A stretch of 64,000 nt of DNA from Thermaurantimonas sp046295455 (GTDB lineage: Bacteria; Bacteroidota; Bacteroidia; Flavobacteriales; Schleiferiaceae). Shown here piece after piece: positions 8,046-16,791 of this stretch. The stretch is from NCBI GenBank assembly GCA_046295455.1, contig JBKBNI010000002.1:62001-126000 (forward strand). The letters are read 5' to 3'. The translations under genes were made by a program, and so were the position numbers. The notes beneath the pieces were generated by a model that was not told the DNA's origin, made no database searches, and worked only from the letters and a program-made list of their open reading frames with translations. Numbering within the stretch: the first letter of the stretch is position 1; each line of letters begins with the position of its first letter.

Positions 8046-10244
8046 ATGAAGGCCGGTGATATCATTTTAAACCGATATGAATTGGTTTCTAAGCTTGGCA
8101 GCGGTGGCTTTGGAGTTGTATGGAAAGCTATCGATCGCATAGCCGGAAATATAGAGGTCGCAATTAAAATTTATGCACAGGAGACAGGACTGGATGATAC
8201 TGCATTGAATCAATTTAAAAAGGAGTATATGGTGGTGATGGACCTTCACCATCCACACCTTCTCACAGCCAAGCACTTTGATATTTGGGATAATCGCCCA
8301 TTTTTGATCTTTCCGCTGATGACGGGTGGAAGTCTGTATCAAAAGATTTTAAATGCAGATGGGCTTTCGGAGGAAGAAATTGCAAAAGTATTGCTGCAAG
8401 TGGCTGATGGCCTCGCGTATATCCATGATAATGATGTCATCCATCAGGACGTAAAACCGGATAATGTACTCATCGATTCTAAGGGAAGATATGTACTCAC
8501 AGATTTTGGCATCAGTAGTCGCATGCGAAGTACCCTTCGAAGGGCTACAGGTGTACAGAATAGTAAAACTATTTCATTCGCACCGCCTGAGAGATTCGGT
8601 AGTAATCAGCAAATACTCCCGTCAGGAGATGTCTTTTCACTCGGTGTGATGGTGTACGAAATGGCCACTACTACCCTGCCATGGATGGGCTTAGGGGGAA
8701 TGCACCTGATGCCCCAGTCCGAATTGCCCTCTTTACCGGAATCCTTTTCTGTCGGTCTGAATTCATTGATGCAGTCAATGCTCAACTATTATCCGGCAAA
8801 GAGACCAACCGCGCATCAAATCAAAGAAGCCGCTCAGTACTATTTGTCACATGGTGTGTGGAAACTTGAAAATGCTGCAACACTGGAGCAATCCTCGCAC
8901 CTCGGGCGAATAACTAGTGTATTTGATCCCTCCGATCAAAAAAAATCAGAAAGAACTTATGAAAGAAGTAATCCGCGCGAGACGGTAATTTCAAACCCAG
9001 ATGTAGCCCACCCAAAGAATCCAACAACGGAGACAATCATCTCCGACCAAAAGGATTTTAATTCGACGACCCATCACTCCCGGTCAAAAAGTCGCACATC
9101 CATGGTGGTGGGGATTTTAGCTGTAAGTGTGCTGCTAATTGGAGTCGCAGGATGGTATATATATCATAAAAACAAACAAGAAAAAGATCTTTTCGCTCTT
9201 AAATCCAAAATTGAAAAGTACCTTTCGGAGGCAAATTTTAAAGAAGCTTACCTGACCTGTGACTCTCTGCTGGCTTTGCCTGGCTATTATGAACTGGATG
9301 ATTTTAAAAACCTGAGACAACAGGCGCTTGACAGCATGAACACGCACTTCTCAAAAAGTTACACACTGTACCGATTGAGCGCTCTCTTAAACAATAAAGA
9401 AGACATGCAAAGGCATCTCAGCGACCTGATTCGCTTGTCTATCCATAAGGATACCCTTTCAAAATATGAAAAACTGCTTTCTGAGCTGCACGCCAATATC
9501 CCTGATTCAAAAAGTCCGGTTACCTTAATCTCCCCAGACCAACTCTTTGCTGATGGAAAACAAAACTCTGAATTACCATCTACCAGTAAACCCGCTCCTG
9601 CGAGCACCTCGGGTGCGCAAGCCAGCACGCAGACGAGGCAACCAAACACCCCCGCCCCGACAAGGACATCCCAGACATCGGAGCAGTCATCGGTATCATT
9701 TACATCTGATATTCAAACTTTTTTTGAAGCAGATGCAGCCATTACAGCCCGAAGGATAGGACGATTGTATTGGATGTTATCCAATTCAAATCCCACAATG
9801 CTTCGGAACAACACTCCTATGCGGAAAATCACAGATCCTGAAGAATGGTCAAACACGCTGGCTCCGGCCTACAACTTGTATAATGGCACCTATCTCTACA
9901 ATGGAATAGCCACCAGAGAAGGCAGAATTTGCCCTGAAGGATGGAGAATTCCAACATTAAAAGACTGGGAGGAGCTGATAAACAGTTTCGCTTCTTCTCC
10001 TAAAGATATCCTGGACCACAAAAAATTTGGCATGAAAACAACCGGATACCGAAGTAGCAGCGGAAATATTTTGGATCTTGGATATGCTTTTTACTGGGTT
10101 GCCGGCTCCGCCTCTCCAAAAGCCAGCGGAGAGTTTGGAATCAGCATTCTCATTGAAGGAAACAAATTGACCTACGATGTTGAGAAAATGACAAGTGATA
10201 TTGGACACACAGGATATCAGTGCCGGTGCGTGAAAGATATCTAA
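8046..10244 (+). CDS. Membrane Ser/Thr protein kinase with C-terminal FISUMP domain
   Basis: A 732-residue single-pass kinase. The Hanks-type catalytic domain fills about residues 10-270: glycine loop GSGGFGVV (18-25), Lys41 in VAIKIY, catalytic loop HQDVKPDN (133-140), DFG (153-155) and an APE-like FAPPERFG. The catalytic HRD motif is HQD, so this is a non-RD kinase. A linker leads to a transmembrane helix (352-373), then a helical region (about 375-500), a Pro/Ser/Thr-rich spacer, and a C-terminal FISUMP-type domain (Fibrobacter major paralogous family) with RICPEGWRIPTLKDWEEL and a Cys-rich end (GYQCRCVKD). The kinase should be cytoplasmic and the FISUMP part outside, suggesting an envelope sensor. 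Its stop overlaps the convergent epimerase gene by 4 bases. Confidence 0.9.
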   Translation: MKAGDIILNRYELVSKLGSGGFGVVWKAIDRIAGNIEVAIKIYAQETGLDDTALNQFKKEYMVVMDLHHPHLLTAKHFDIWDNRPFLIFPLMTGGSLYQKILNADGLSEEEIAKVLLQVADGLAYIHDNDVIHQDVKPDNVLIDSKGRYVLTDFGISSRMRSTLRRATGVQNSKTISFAPPERFGSNQQILPSGDVFSLGVMVYEMATTTLPWMGLGGMHLMPQSELPSLPESFSVGLNSLMQSMLNYYPAKRPTAHQIKEAAQYYLSHGVWKLENAATLEQSSHLGRITSVFDPSDQKKSERTYERSNPRETVISNPDVAHPKNPTTETIISDQKDFNSTTHHSRSKSRTSMVVGILAVSVLLIGVAGWYIYHKNKQEKDLFALKSKIEKYLSEANFKEAYLTCDSLLALPGYYELDDFKNLRQQALDSMNTHFSKSYTLYRLSALLNNKEDMQRHLSDLIRLSIHKDTLSKYEKLLSELHANIPDSKSPVTLISPDQLFADGKQNSELPSTSKPAPASTSGAQASTQTRQPNTPAPTRTSQTSEQSSVSFTSDIQTFFEADAAITARRIGRLYWMLSNSNPTMLRNNTPMRKITDPEEWSNTLAPAYNLYNGTYLYNGIATREGRICPEGWRIPTLKDWEELINSFASSPKDILDHKKFGMKTTGYRSSSGNILDLGYAFYWVAGSASPKASGEFGISILIEGNKLTYDVEKMTSDIGHTGYQCRCVKDI

Positions 10245-11134
10245 TGTAATAGATCTCTTAAGGCATCTTCTATTTCAGGATATTGAAAAACAAAACCTTC
10301 GTTAAGAAGCTTTTTAGGGATTACTGAACTACCTTCCAATGTAATCGATGCCATCTCGCCAAAAAAAAGTCTTAGCACAAATCCTGGTACATTCGGAAAG
10401 ACAAAAGGTTTGTTTAACACTTTAGCAATCGTCTTCATAAGCATTTTATTACTTACCGGCGCCGGAGCAGTCGCGTTGTATACCCCTACCATTTCAGCCT
10501 TTACAATGGCCTGTATATAGATATTGACCACATCGCGTATATGTATCCAGCTCACCATCTGGCGACCTGAGCCGATAGGCGAACCAATACCAAGCTTTAC
10601 AGGCAGCAGCATTTTTTTCAGAGCACCTCCACTTGGGTGGAGCACTACACCGGTGCGAATCTTAGTGATGGCTACACCGTGTTTTTGGTATTCATCTGCA
10701 GCGGCCTCCCACTGCTGCACGACCTCAGCTGGAAAGGATTTGTCTCTCTGTTCAGAATAATCGTCATAAATACCATCCGCATTTTGCGGATATATTCCTA
10801 TGGCTGATGCGGTAATAAATTTCTTCAGCCCACTGTCAATGGCTGGTTGCATCAGAAGCTTAGCCCCTTTAATCCTGGAGTCGAGTATGCTTTTGCGTGC
10901 CTTCGGAGTCCATCGCTGTGCAATGGTGCTGCCAGCCAGGTGCACTATTGTGTGGATATCTTTAAATACTTTTGGATTGATCTCACCCTTCTCGGGGTTC
11001 CAATAGAATGTATGCTCATCCTCTTTACCACTTGTAGTGAGAGTGCGGATTGTATATCCGTAGCTTTTCAGTTCTGATGTCAATAGACTGCCAATCAACC
11101 CGCTGGCTCCGGTAATTAATACGGTACGTGACAT
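10241..11134 (-). CDS. TIGR01777-family NAD(P)-dependent epimerase (SDR39U1/YfcH-like)
   Basis: An extended short-chain dehydrogenase of 297 residues. The N-terminal Rossmann motif is LITGASGLIG; ASAIGIYP and the following region match the SDR39U1/YfcH family, as does the C-terminal DUF1731-like helix region (LLNEGFVFQYPEIEDAL). The reaction is unknown for the family. The frame is open for 99 more codons upstream, but these overlap dapA and look like antisense-frame noise, so the ATG at 11134, directly before the Rossmann strand, is chosen. It is the last gene of the yaaA-dapA unit, 31 bases after dapA. Confidence 0.87.
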   Translation of the reverse strand: MSRTVLITGASGLIGSLLTSELKSYGYTIRTLTTSGKEDEHTFYWNPEKGEINPKVFKDIHTIVHLAGSTIAQRWTPKARKSILDSRIKGAKLLMQPAIDSGLKKFITASAIGIYPQNADGIYDDYSEQRDKSFPAEVVQQWEAAADEYQKHGVAITKIRTGVVLHPSGGALKKMLLPVKLGIGSPIGSGRQMVSWIHIRDVVNIYIQAIVKAEMVGVYNATAPAPVSNKMLMKTIAKVLNKPFVFPNVPGFVLRLFFGEMASITLEGSSVIPKKLLNEGFVFQYPEIEDALRDLLH

Positions 11135-11165
11135 ACTTTTTAAATAAAGAGAGGAGCATCCATGT

Positions 11166-12050
11166 TTATGCAGAACGAATTTTTTGAGTTTCTTTAATGA
11201 TCTTCTGACGAAGAGCATCGCTAATAGGCCAAAGCGGCAGCCGCATGTATTCTTCAATGAGCCCCAGGTGAGCCAATACAGCCTTAATACCTCCAGGATT
11301 GCCTTCAGCGAAAAGCATTTTTGTAATTTCAAAAAGTTTATAATGCCCTTCTCTTGCAGCAGCAAGATTTCCGGCCAGAGCGTCTCTGACCATTTTAGAG
11401 AAAATTTCTGGAAAACCCTGACAAGAAACACTTATTACTCCATCCCCACCCAGTGCGATTACCGGCAGAGTAAGATTGTCGTCTCCGGAAAGTACGAGAA
11501 ACTCACTTTTTCTGCCGTGAATGATCGCCATAATCTGCTCAAGACTTCCGGAAGCCTCTTTGACTGCTACGACGTTCGAAAAATCAGACTGAATCCTCAA
11601 AGTAGTATCTGCGGCAACATTGGATGAAGTACGGCCGGGAACATTATAGATGATCAAAGGCAGTGCCGAGGCCTCAGATAGGGCTTTGTAATGCTGATAG
11701 ATTCCCTCTTGTGTAGGTTTATTGTAATAAGGAGACACCGACAAGATAGCAAGTACTTCTTTGTAAGAAAAAGATTTTAGCTGATTGACCGCCTCTTGTG
11801 TGTTGTTTCCTCCAATGCCAAATACCACTCCGGCTTTTCCTTCACACGCCTCTATAGCAGTCTCAAGCAGTCGCATTTTTTCAGCGTGCGTTGTGGTGGC
11901 ACTTTCACCCGTGGTACCATTTACGACAATGTATTCTACTCCACCGTCGAGTACATAATTTATTAATTTTTTATAGGATTCAATATCAATTTCACCTTTT
12001 GAATTGAAAGGCGTTACTAACGCTGCACCTGTACCTTTTAATTGGTTCAT
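11166..12050 (-). CDS. dapA: 4-hydroxy-tetrahydrodipicolinate synthase
   Basis: DapA condenses pyruvate with aspartate semialdehyde, the first committed step to diaminopimelate and lysine. The 294-residue TIM-barrel protein shows GTTGES (45-50), Tyr135 in YNVPGR and the Schiff-base Lys164 in VAVKEASG, exactly the catalytic set. Its start overlaps the preceding unknown gene by 4 bases, implying translational coupling. No other lysine-pathway genes are in the window. Confidence 0.97.
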   Translation of the reverse strand: MNQLKGTGAALVTPFNSKGEIDIESYKKLINYVLDGGVEYIVVNGTTGESATTTHAEKMRLLETAIEACEGKAGVVFGIGGNNTQEAVNQLKSFSYKEVLAILSVSPYYNKPTQEGIYQHYKALSEASALPLIIYNVPGRTSSNVAADTTLRIQSDFSNVVAVKEASGSLEQIMAIIHGRKSEFLVLSGDDNLTLPVIALGGDGVISVSCQGFPEIFSKMVRDALAGNLAAAREGHYKLFEITKMLFAEGNPGGIKAVLAHLGLIEEYMRLPLWPISDALRQKIIKETQKIRSA

Positions 12051-12499
12051 AGACTTATTTTATTTAAAATGCTAATAAATGAATTGGCTGTGTTTTTTGA
12101 TTGGTCTTCCGGTACAAAATGTACCAACGAACACTTCGATTCTTTTTTTCCGATATACACAAAACCTTTATTCCTGCACCATTTCTCTACCAGTCGAAGC
12201 ATTCGAGCATCTTCACCCAAATACAGTATTACATCGTAGTGCTTATCAGATATCCCAAGCTTTTTCAAAAGACGTTTTGTAAAAAATATGGAAAAAGATG
12301 TGATTTTCACAGATCTGTTTTCAACAAAGATTAATTCATTTTTACAAATAAACAGATCATGATAATGGGGTAAAAACATATCCGATTGAATCAATGAATC
12401 GGATATGTATTTATACATCTCATCTGCAAGGATTAGGATTCGCTTATCTTTCCAAATATTAATCGCTTGTGGGGCCAAATCGATCTCTAAATCCATCAT
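12047..12499 (-). CDS. Conserved hypothetical protein upstream of dapA
   Basis: A 150-residue protein with no signal peptide or membrane helix. It has a central pattern of strands and helices (RILILADEM, YDVILYLGEDARM, GFVYIGKK) and ends SFISILNKISL. The position directly before dapA and the C-terminal ILNKI resemble proteins that Bacteroidota carry beside dapA (possibly DUF6913), but I cannot confirm the family. The stop overlaps the dapA start by 4 bases, so the two are translated together. Two adjacent Met codons (12499, 12496) are possible starts. Function unknown. Confidence 0.7.
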   Translation of the reverse strand: MMDLEIDLAPQAINIWKDKRILILADEMYKYISDSLIQSDMFLPHYHDLFICKNELIFVENRSVKITSFSIFFTKRLLKKLGISDKHYDVILYLGEDARMLRLVEKWCRNKGFVYIGKKESKCSLVHFVPEDQSKNTANSFISILNKISL

Positions 12500-12505
12500 A
12501 CGGTA

Positions 12506-13159
12506 TTAAAGTTTCATAAACGAATACATGATACGTACACCCATATATCTGTCTGGCACAAAAGAGTCTTCCTTACCAAATCCAGATGCCTTATTTGTAT
12601 TCATATTATTAAAGAAAAATTCAAGTTGAAGGAGGTAATGATTTTTGATTAAAAATTTATAGCCAGCCCCTACATACCACCCAACCGACAGATACGAATA
12701 CGGAAAGAAAACAAATGTATCATCAAAGCCACTAATATTTGATAATCGGGGCTGAAACACATTTAAAGAAGGAGCAAATTTGATGTAAGGAGTAGACGTA
12801 TTTTTTCGCATGTATTTTCCAAATAAGCGAAAATTGATTTCTACATTGGGCAACGCTTCTATGTTTGGAGTAGAGAGCTCCCAATTGTTATTTTCAGGAT
12901 GTTTATAGACATTCTTTAGCAAAATATACCCAATATCCAAACCTAAGTGGAGACGATTAAAGTATGAATTCTTTATCGATAGTCCAATTCCCGGACCTGG
13001 CAATAGGCTGTAGGTTGAATTACTAATAAAGCCTGAGTGAATTTGTGAAGAAGCATATATTCCTGAAATCCAATATTTAAGATTAGACTGTCCAAAAGAT
13101 TCACCTACACTCGCCAAAAAGAACAGAAGGATTAAAAAACGGGATAATTTCGGTATCAT
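12506..13159 (-). CDS. Outer-membrane beta-barrel protein (third of three in tandem)
   Basis: The 217-residue protein has a signal peptide (MIPKLSRFLILLFFLASVGESFGQ) and alternating aromatic strands typical of a small eight-stranded barrel, ending in a membrane-type strand (RYMGVRIMYSFMKL). Motifs such as GPGIGLSIKNSYFNRLHLGL and YLSVGWYVGAGYKF look like porin-fold OmpW/DUF6089-type proteins. It overlaps the preceding barrel gene by 4 bases and sits 6 bases before the unknown dapA-linked gene. Function unknown. Confidence 0.75.
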   Translation of the reverse strand: MIPKLSRFLILLFFLASVGESFGQSNLKYWISGIYASSQIHSGFISNSTYSLLPGPGIGLSIKNSYFNRLHLGLDIGYILLKNVYKHPENNNWELSTPNIEALPNVEINFRLFGKYMRKNTSTPYIKFAPSLNVFQPRLSNISGFDDTFVFFPYSYLSVGWYVGAGYKFLIKNHYLLQLEFFFNNMNTNKASGFGKEDSFVPDRYMGVRIMYSFMKL

Positions 13160-13848
13160 TTAATGTTGAGGTTTTTACCAAAATAATATTTTGATACAAT
13201 TACCCTCACCCCACCGTACACATCATTAAAGGTTACAAGCGTAGCATTTTTAAATCCATCGAGATGATCTACATTCGTGAAATGGAATGTCGCTTCAATT
13301 CCGACAGAATAGCGATATTTCGTTCTGAACTTTATACCCCCACCGACAAAATAGTTTATTAAAAAATATGCCTGATCATAGACTATCAAATTCGGATTGG
13401 TCATAGGGACAGGCTCAATGATGTTAGGGCTAAATATACCTAAACCAAGACCAAACTTCCCGTAAGGAGCCCACTTTGTCTTATAAAAGTGTTTACCAAA
13501 TTTACGCGCTATAATTTCGTTAACAAGGTTAAACTGAAGCAAATGGGTATTAAAAACAATACCATTACTTACTTGTCTGTGATTGTTTTCATTGGCATAA
13601 AGCATATAATAAGAACCTTCCAAACCAATGACATATATCGGCGAAATACCTTTGTAATATCCATAACCAAAAGTTGGCCTCATTTCTTTAAATATATTTA
13701 TTACATTGGAATAATTTGGCGTGAGGTCTCCTGAATAAATCGAGCCACCAATTATGACTCCGTGTTGTGTATAATTGTAAGTTGTTTTTTGTGAAAACAT
13801 AGGTATCCAAAAAACCATAAAACATATGGTTATTAAAATTTTTTTCAT
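13156..13848 (-). CDS. Outer-membrane beta-barrel protein (second of three in tandem)
   Basis: A 230-residue exported protein: signal peptide MKKILITICFMVFWIPMFSQ, then the phrase HGVIIGGSIYSGDLTPNYSN, which resembles the GxxxYxGDL motif near the start of DUF6089-like barrels. Further strands end with VTFNDVYGGVRVIVSKYYFG. It lies one base after the first barrel gene and overlaps the third by 4 bases. Shared layout with both neighbours suggests old duplication, although similarity is low by eye. Function unknown. Confidence 0.77.
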   Translation of the reverse strand: MKKILITICFMVFWIPMFSQKTTYNYTQHGVIIGGSIYSGDLTPNYSNVINIFKEMRPTFGYGYYKGISPIYVIGLEGSYYMLYANENNHRQVSNGIVFNTHLLQFNLVNEIIARKFGKHFYKTKWAPYGKFGLGLGIFSPNIIEPVPMTNPNLIVYDQAYFLINYFVGGGIKFRTKYRYSVGIEATFHFTNVDHLDGFKNATLVTFNDVYGGVRVIVSKYYFGKNLNIK

Positions 13849-13849
13849 A

Positions 13850-14515
13850 TCAGAAAATCAATTTTGACAAGCCAACCGTAATCGTAATATATTGATCATT
13901 TTTTTGAATGATTCTGTCGGTGTCTATAAAACCATCCATTTTGTCCGTGCCTGCATAGTGTCTCGTAAATTGTAAGATAAGGGAGGTCGTGTAGGTTAGT
14001 CGGCTTCTGATGCCATATCCATATAATATATTGTACGATCCGTAGGTATATGGATGAAGTTCAATTGATTCAGGTAAGTCAATGGTATTTTGACCTCTAC
14101 TGCTAGCAATCAATCCGCCTGCTCCGACTTTGATGTATGGGGCTATTCTGTTTTCCCAATGCCATTTTCCATATCTTAAAAAATTCCAGGAAATACTAAA
14201 ATTCAGATCAAAACTTTCGGTATATACTACCCAATTTCGGGTGACGCGCCCATAATCACGATCCCTGATTGTACTATTGCCATACCCTACCTCAAATCCG
14301 TATGAAAACCAGGGTACAGGATTATCGTATATAAAAGCCATGATTCTGGGACCTGCCTCCCGAAAAAAATTACCAGCAGAAAAGTTTTCATTCAGATCTC
14401 CCCGATAATGATACATACCTAAGCCTGCTCCCCACTCCCAGTACCTTGTTTTCTGTGCGGAAGCGGACAGCACACCCAAATAAACCAATATCCCTAAAAT
14501 CAATTTACTATTCAT
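13850..14515 (-). CDS. DUF6089-like outer-membrane beta-barrel protein (first of three in tandem)
   Basis: From the ATG at 14515 the 221-residue protein has a clean signal peptide (MNSKLILGILVYLGVLSASAQ). A Met eight codons upstream would put extra residues before it and is less likely. The mature part starts WEWGAGLGMYHYRGDLNE, the signature seen in DUF6089-type barrels, and continues with amphipathic strands, SPY-like IAPYIKVGAGG, and a terminal VTIGLSKLIF-like strand. The gene lies 27 bases after yaaA. Outer-membrane location is inferred; function unknown. Confidence 0.77.
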   Translation of the reverse strand: MNSKLILGILVYLGVLSASAQKTRYWEWGAGLGMYHYRGDLNENFSAGNFFREAGPRIMAFIYDNPVPWFSYGFEVGYGNSTIRDRDYGRVTRNWVVYTESFDLNFSISWNFLRYGKWHWENRIAPYIKVGAGGLIASSRGQNTIDLPESIELHPYTYGSYNILYGYGIRSRLTYTTSLILQFTRHYAGTDKMDGFIDTDRIIQKNDQYITITVGLSKLIF

Positions 14516-14542
14516 CGTGTAGAATGGAATGACAAACATAAT

Positions 14543-15301
14543 TCACAGAGTCCGGTCTCTTTTAAAAACTAAGGAAAACTCTTTGGACATTTCAGGGTCA
14601 AAAATGTATTGCTCATCGTCGAAAAACTTCAAATCATCAGGATTGCTGATTCTGTTTTTTATGATAAATCGGGCCATGCGTCCTCTTGCTCTCTTGAGCA
14701 GTACGTTGACAGGGCGATAAGAATTTTTTACCTTATCCAGAAAAATACATTCATAGACCGGTATGTTAAGGCTTTTAAAATCGATCGCTTCAGAATATTC
14801 CTTAGATGCGAGGTTGATTAAAAAATCTTCATTCTGAGCTGATAAATATTTGGTCAACTTGTCTTTCCAAAACTCATATAAATCCGAATACGAACCTACA
14901 GACAACGCAGTACCCATTTCCAGGCGATAAGGGAGAATGGCATCAAAAGGTCTGAGCAATCCATATAAACCACTTAATATGAGTATCTTGTCTTCAAGAT
15001 ATTGTAAATCCTCCTCCGTGAGCGATAGAGCATCCAAACCACGATATACATCCCCGGAGAATGTAAATAGGGCTGGAGTCCCTTGCATTTGAAGGGTTTC
15101 GGCTGACCAATTCAGATTTCTTTCATAATTTAATTGGGCTAACTTGGGGCTTATATCATGGAGCCTGATAAGCTCAATCGGTGAGGCCCTTTTTAATTCC
15201 TTCTGGATCTCTTCACTCCAATTTAAAAACCTGGGTAGGCTTTTTGCTTTTTGTACCACCGTTGAGTGAAGATTTTTTGAGGGTGAAATAAGAATTTTCA
15301 A
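14543..15301 (-). CDS. yaaA: Peroxide stress protein YaaA (UPF0246/DUF328)
   Basis: The 252-residue protein begins MKILISPSK and contains FTFSGDVYRGLDA and LSGLYGLLRPFDAILPYRLEMGT, which are diagnostic of YaaA. In Escherichia coli YaaA lowers free iron under peroxide stress and has a DNA-binding fold; the role here is inferred from family. Length is standard. It is the first gene of a seven-gene minus-strand unit with three barrel proteins, an unknown gene, dapA and an epimerase; a -7 element lies 20 bases upstream. Confidence 0.95.
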   Translation of the reverse strand: MKILISPSKNLHSTVVQKAKSLPRFLNWSEEIQKELKRASPIELIRLHDISPKLAQLNYERNLNWSAETLQMQGTPALFTFSGDVYRGLDALSLTEEDLQYLEDKILILSGLYGLLRPFDAILPYRLEMGTALSVGSYSDLYEFWKDKLTKYLSAQNEDFLINLASKEYSEAIDFKSLNIPVYECIFLDKVKNSYRPVNVLLKRARGRMARFIIKNRISNPDDLKFFDDEQYIFDPEMSKEFSLVFKRDRTL

Positions 15302-15320
15302 TTCCAGTAATTTTTTTATA

Positions 15321-15328
15321 CAAATGTA
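15321..15328 (-). promoter_or_regulatory. -7 promoter element for the yaaA-dapA unit
   Basis: On the minus strand this reads TACATTTG, a full match to TAnnTTTG, 20 bases before the yaaA ATG at 15301. It would drive the seven-gene unit down to 10241. Confidence 0.45.
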
Positions 15329-15405
15329 TATATCCAGATGTTAGGCATTTATTTTGACTGAGTTTTACATTGCTGAGTTTCGAATGTAAGAAGCTGACCT
15401 AGGAT

Positions 15406-16791
15406 ATGAAAAAAACAATACTTATCTTACGTTTTATCTTGATTTTTATTATTACATCTTGTAGTGGTTCAAAGAGATACTATAATAATGGACGAGAGCT
15501 GGAACGCGCCGGACTCATACCTGAAGCAGTAAACAACTACATGGAGTCTCTTCGGCGAAATCCATCCAACATTAAAGCCCAAATAGCCCTGGCCCAGACC
15601 GGCCGGATTTATTTAGAGCAGATTTTATCAGAATTTTACAGTGCACACTCAGCGGGCGATCATGAGCGGGCAGTGCTTCGTTTCCACAGCGCCAGCAGAC
15701 TGGATCGCGACATGAAGAATCTCGGAGTCAATTCAACAATATCAGATCACTACCGGCAGATGTATCAGCAAAGCGAACGAATCTTTATCCAGAGAATTAT
15801 GGAAAGGGCTGAAGATCTGATTGCAGAGGAGAAATTTTCAGAAGCTGAAAGGGAAATCAATAAACTCATTGAACTGAATGTAAACAACCTGGAAGTATCA
15901 GACCTCAGAAGCCTGGCCAAAGCTGAACCAAAATACAGAGCTGCTATGAAGGCATTCAACGATCAAAGATACAGAGCTGCATACTCCTCCTTCAAGGAGG
16001 TCGAAGAGCTGCGTCCAGGGTATAAAGATGCCCGCCGAATGATGGATTTAGCCCTTGAAAGAGCACTTTTTGTCATTGCAGTGATGCCCATGGAATCTGC
16101 GGTAAACACCAAAGGTAGCGACCAGGTAATCCTCAACTCAATAATCGGACAAATCATCCGTGCAAACAATCCCTTTGTGCGTGTGATCGACAGACGGCGC
16201 ACAGAGATACTGATGCAGGAGCGTGACTTAAACCTTCTCAACGCAATGAAAAGCACTCGTGAGACAGGCGAATTGCTCGGGGCAAGCGCATTGCTGTTTT
16301 GCAAAATCACAGAGTGGAATGCCACGGAAGGCCAGCTGCAGAGTGTCACCCGACCGGGATATCTGGCCCGGGAAGTAAAATACAAAAATCAAGAAGGAGT
16401 AGAGGTCGTGACTTTGGAGTACAGCAAGGTTCAATACACGGTATTCAGCAAAGAGAATCAGGTGCGCTGTACCTTCAGCTACCAATTGATCAGCACGGAG
16501 ACCGGCGAAATACTCTTGTCAGAATCTTTCGATTCGCGGCAAAGTGACCGTATTGAGTATGCCACGTTCAGGGGAGAATCGAAAATGCTGTTTCCGGGAA
16601 CGTGGCAGTATATCAACAAACCACACCCTTCCGACCGCGTGGACACAAATCCAAGGGCCAAAAGAGAATTGGACCGATTGCTTCGCGCGCGCCAGAATGC
16701 CACGGATATACAGACACTTCAAGAACAATTGATTCAAAGTGTAAGCTCCCGGGTTGCCAGCAACATTCTTTCATTTAACCCCGAAAAATGA
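15406..16791 (+). CDS. CsgG-like lipoprotein with TPR-like N-terminus
   Basis: A 461-residue protein with a lipoprotein signal (lipobox ITSC, Cys19). Residues about 25-220 are helical repeats of TPR type (ELERAGLIPEAVNNYMESL, KFSEAEREINKLIEL, RYRAAYSSFKEVEEL). A CsgG/CurlI-like domain follows from about 225: FVIAVMPMESAV, then VRVIDRRRTEILMQERDLN, the usual pairing of first strand and RxxxxxLxEQ-like helix. CsgG homologues form outer-membrane secretion pores or accessory lipoproteins such as FlgO/FlgT. Its stop overlaps the LPP20 gene by 4 bases (ATGA), so the two are a couple. Function is inferred only as an envelope lipoprotein. Confidence 0.8.
   Translation: MKKTILILRFILIFIITSCSGSKRYYNNGRELERAGLIPEAVNNYMESLRRNPSNIKAQIALAQTGRIYLEQILSEFYSAHSAGDHERAVLRFHSASRLDRDMKNLGVNSTISDHYRQMYQQSERIFIQRIMERAEDLIAEEKFSEAEREINKLIELNVNNLEVSDLRSLAKAEPKYRAAMKAFNDQRYRAAYSSFKEVEELRPGYKDARRMMDLALERALFVIAVMPMESAVNTKGSDQVILNSIIGQIIRANNPFVRVIDRRRTEILMQERDLNLLNAMKSTRETGELLGASALLFCKITEWNATEGQLQSVTRPGYLAREVKYKNQEGVEVVTLEYSKVQYTVFSKENQVRCTFSYQLISTETGEILLSESFDSRQSDRIEYATFRGESKMLFPGTWQYINKPHPSDRVDTNPRAKRELDRLLRARQNATDIQTLQEQLIQSVSSRVASNILSFNPEK

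Noticed and set aside
11135..11431. 99-codon N-terminal extension of the epimerase
   Set aside because: It overlaps dapA in another frame, and the Rossmann motif begins right after the ATG at 11134.
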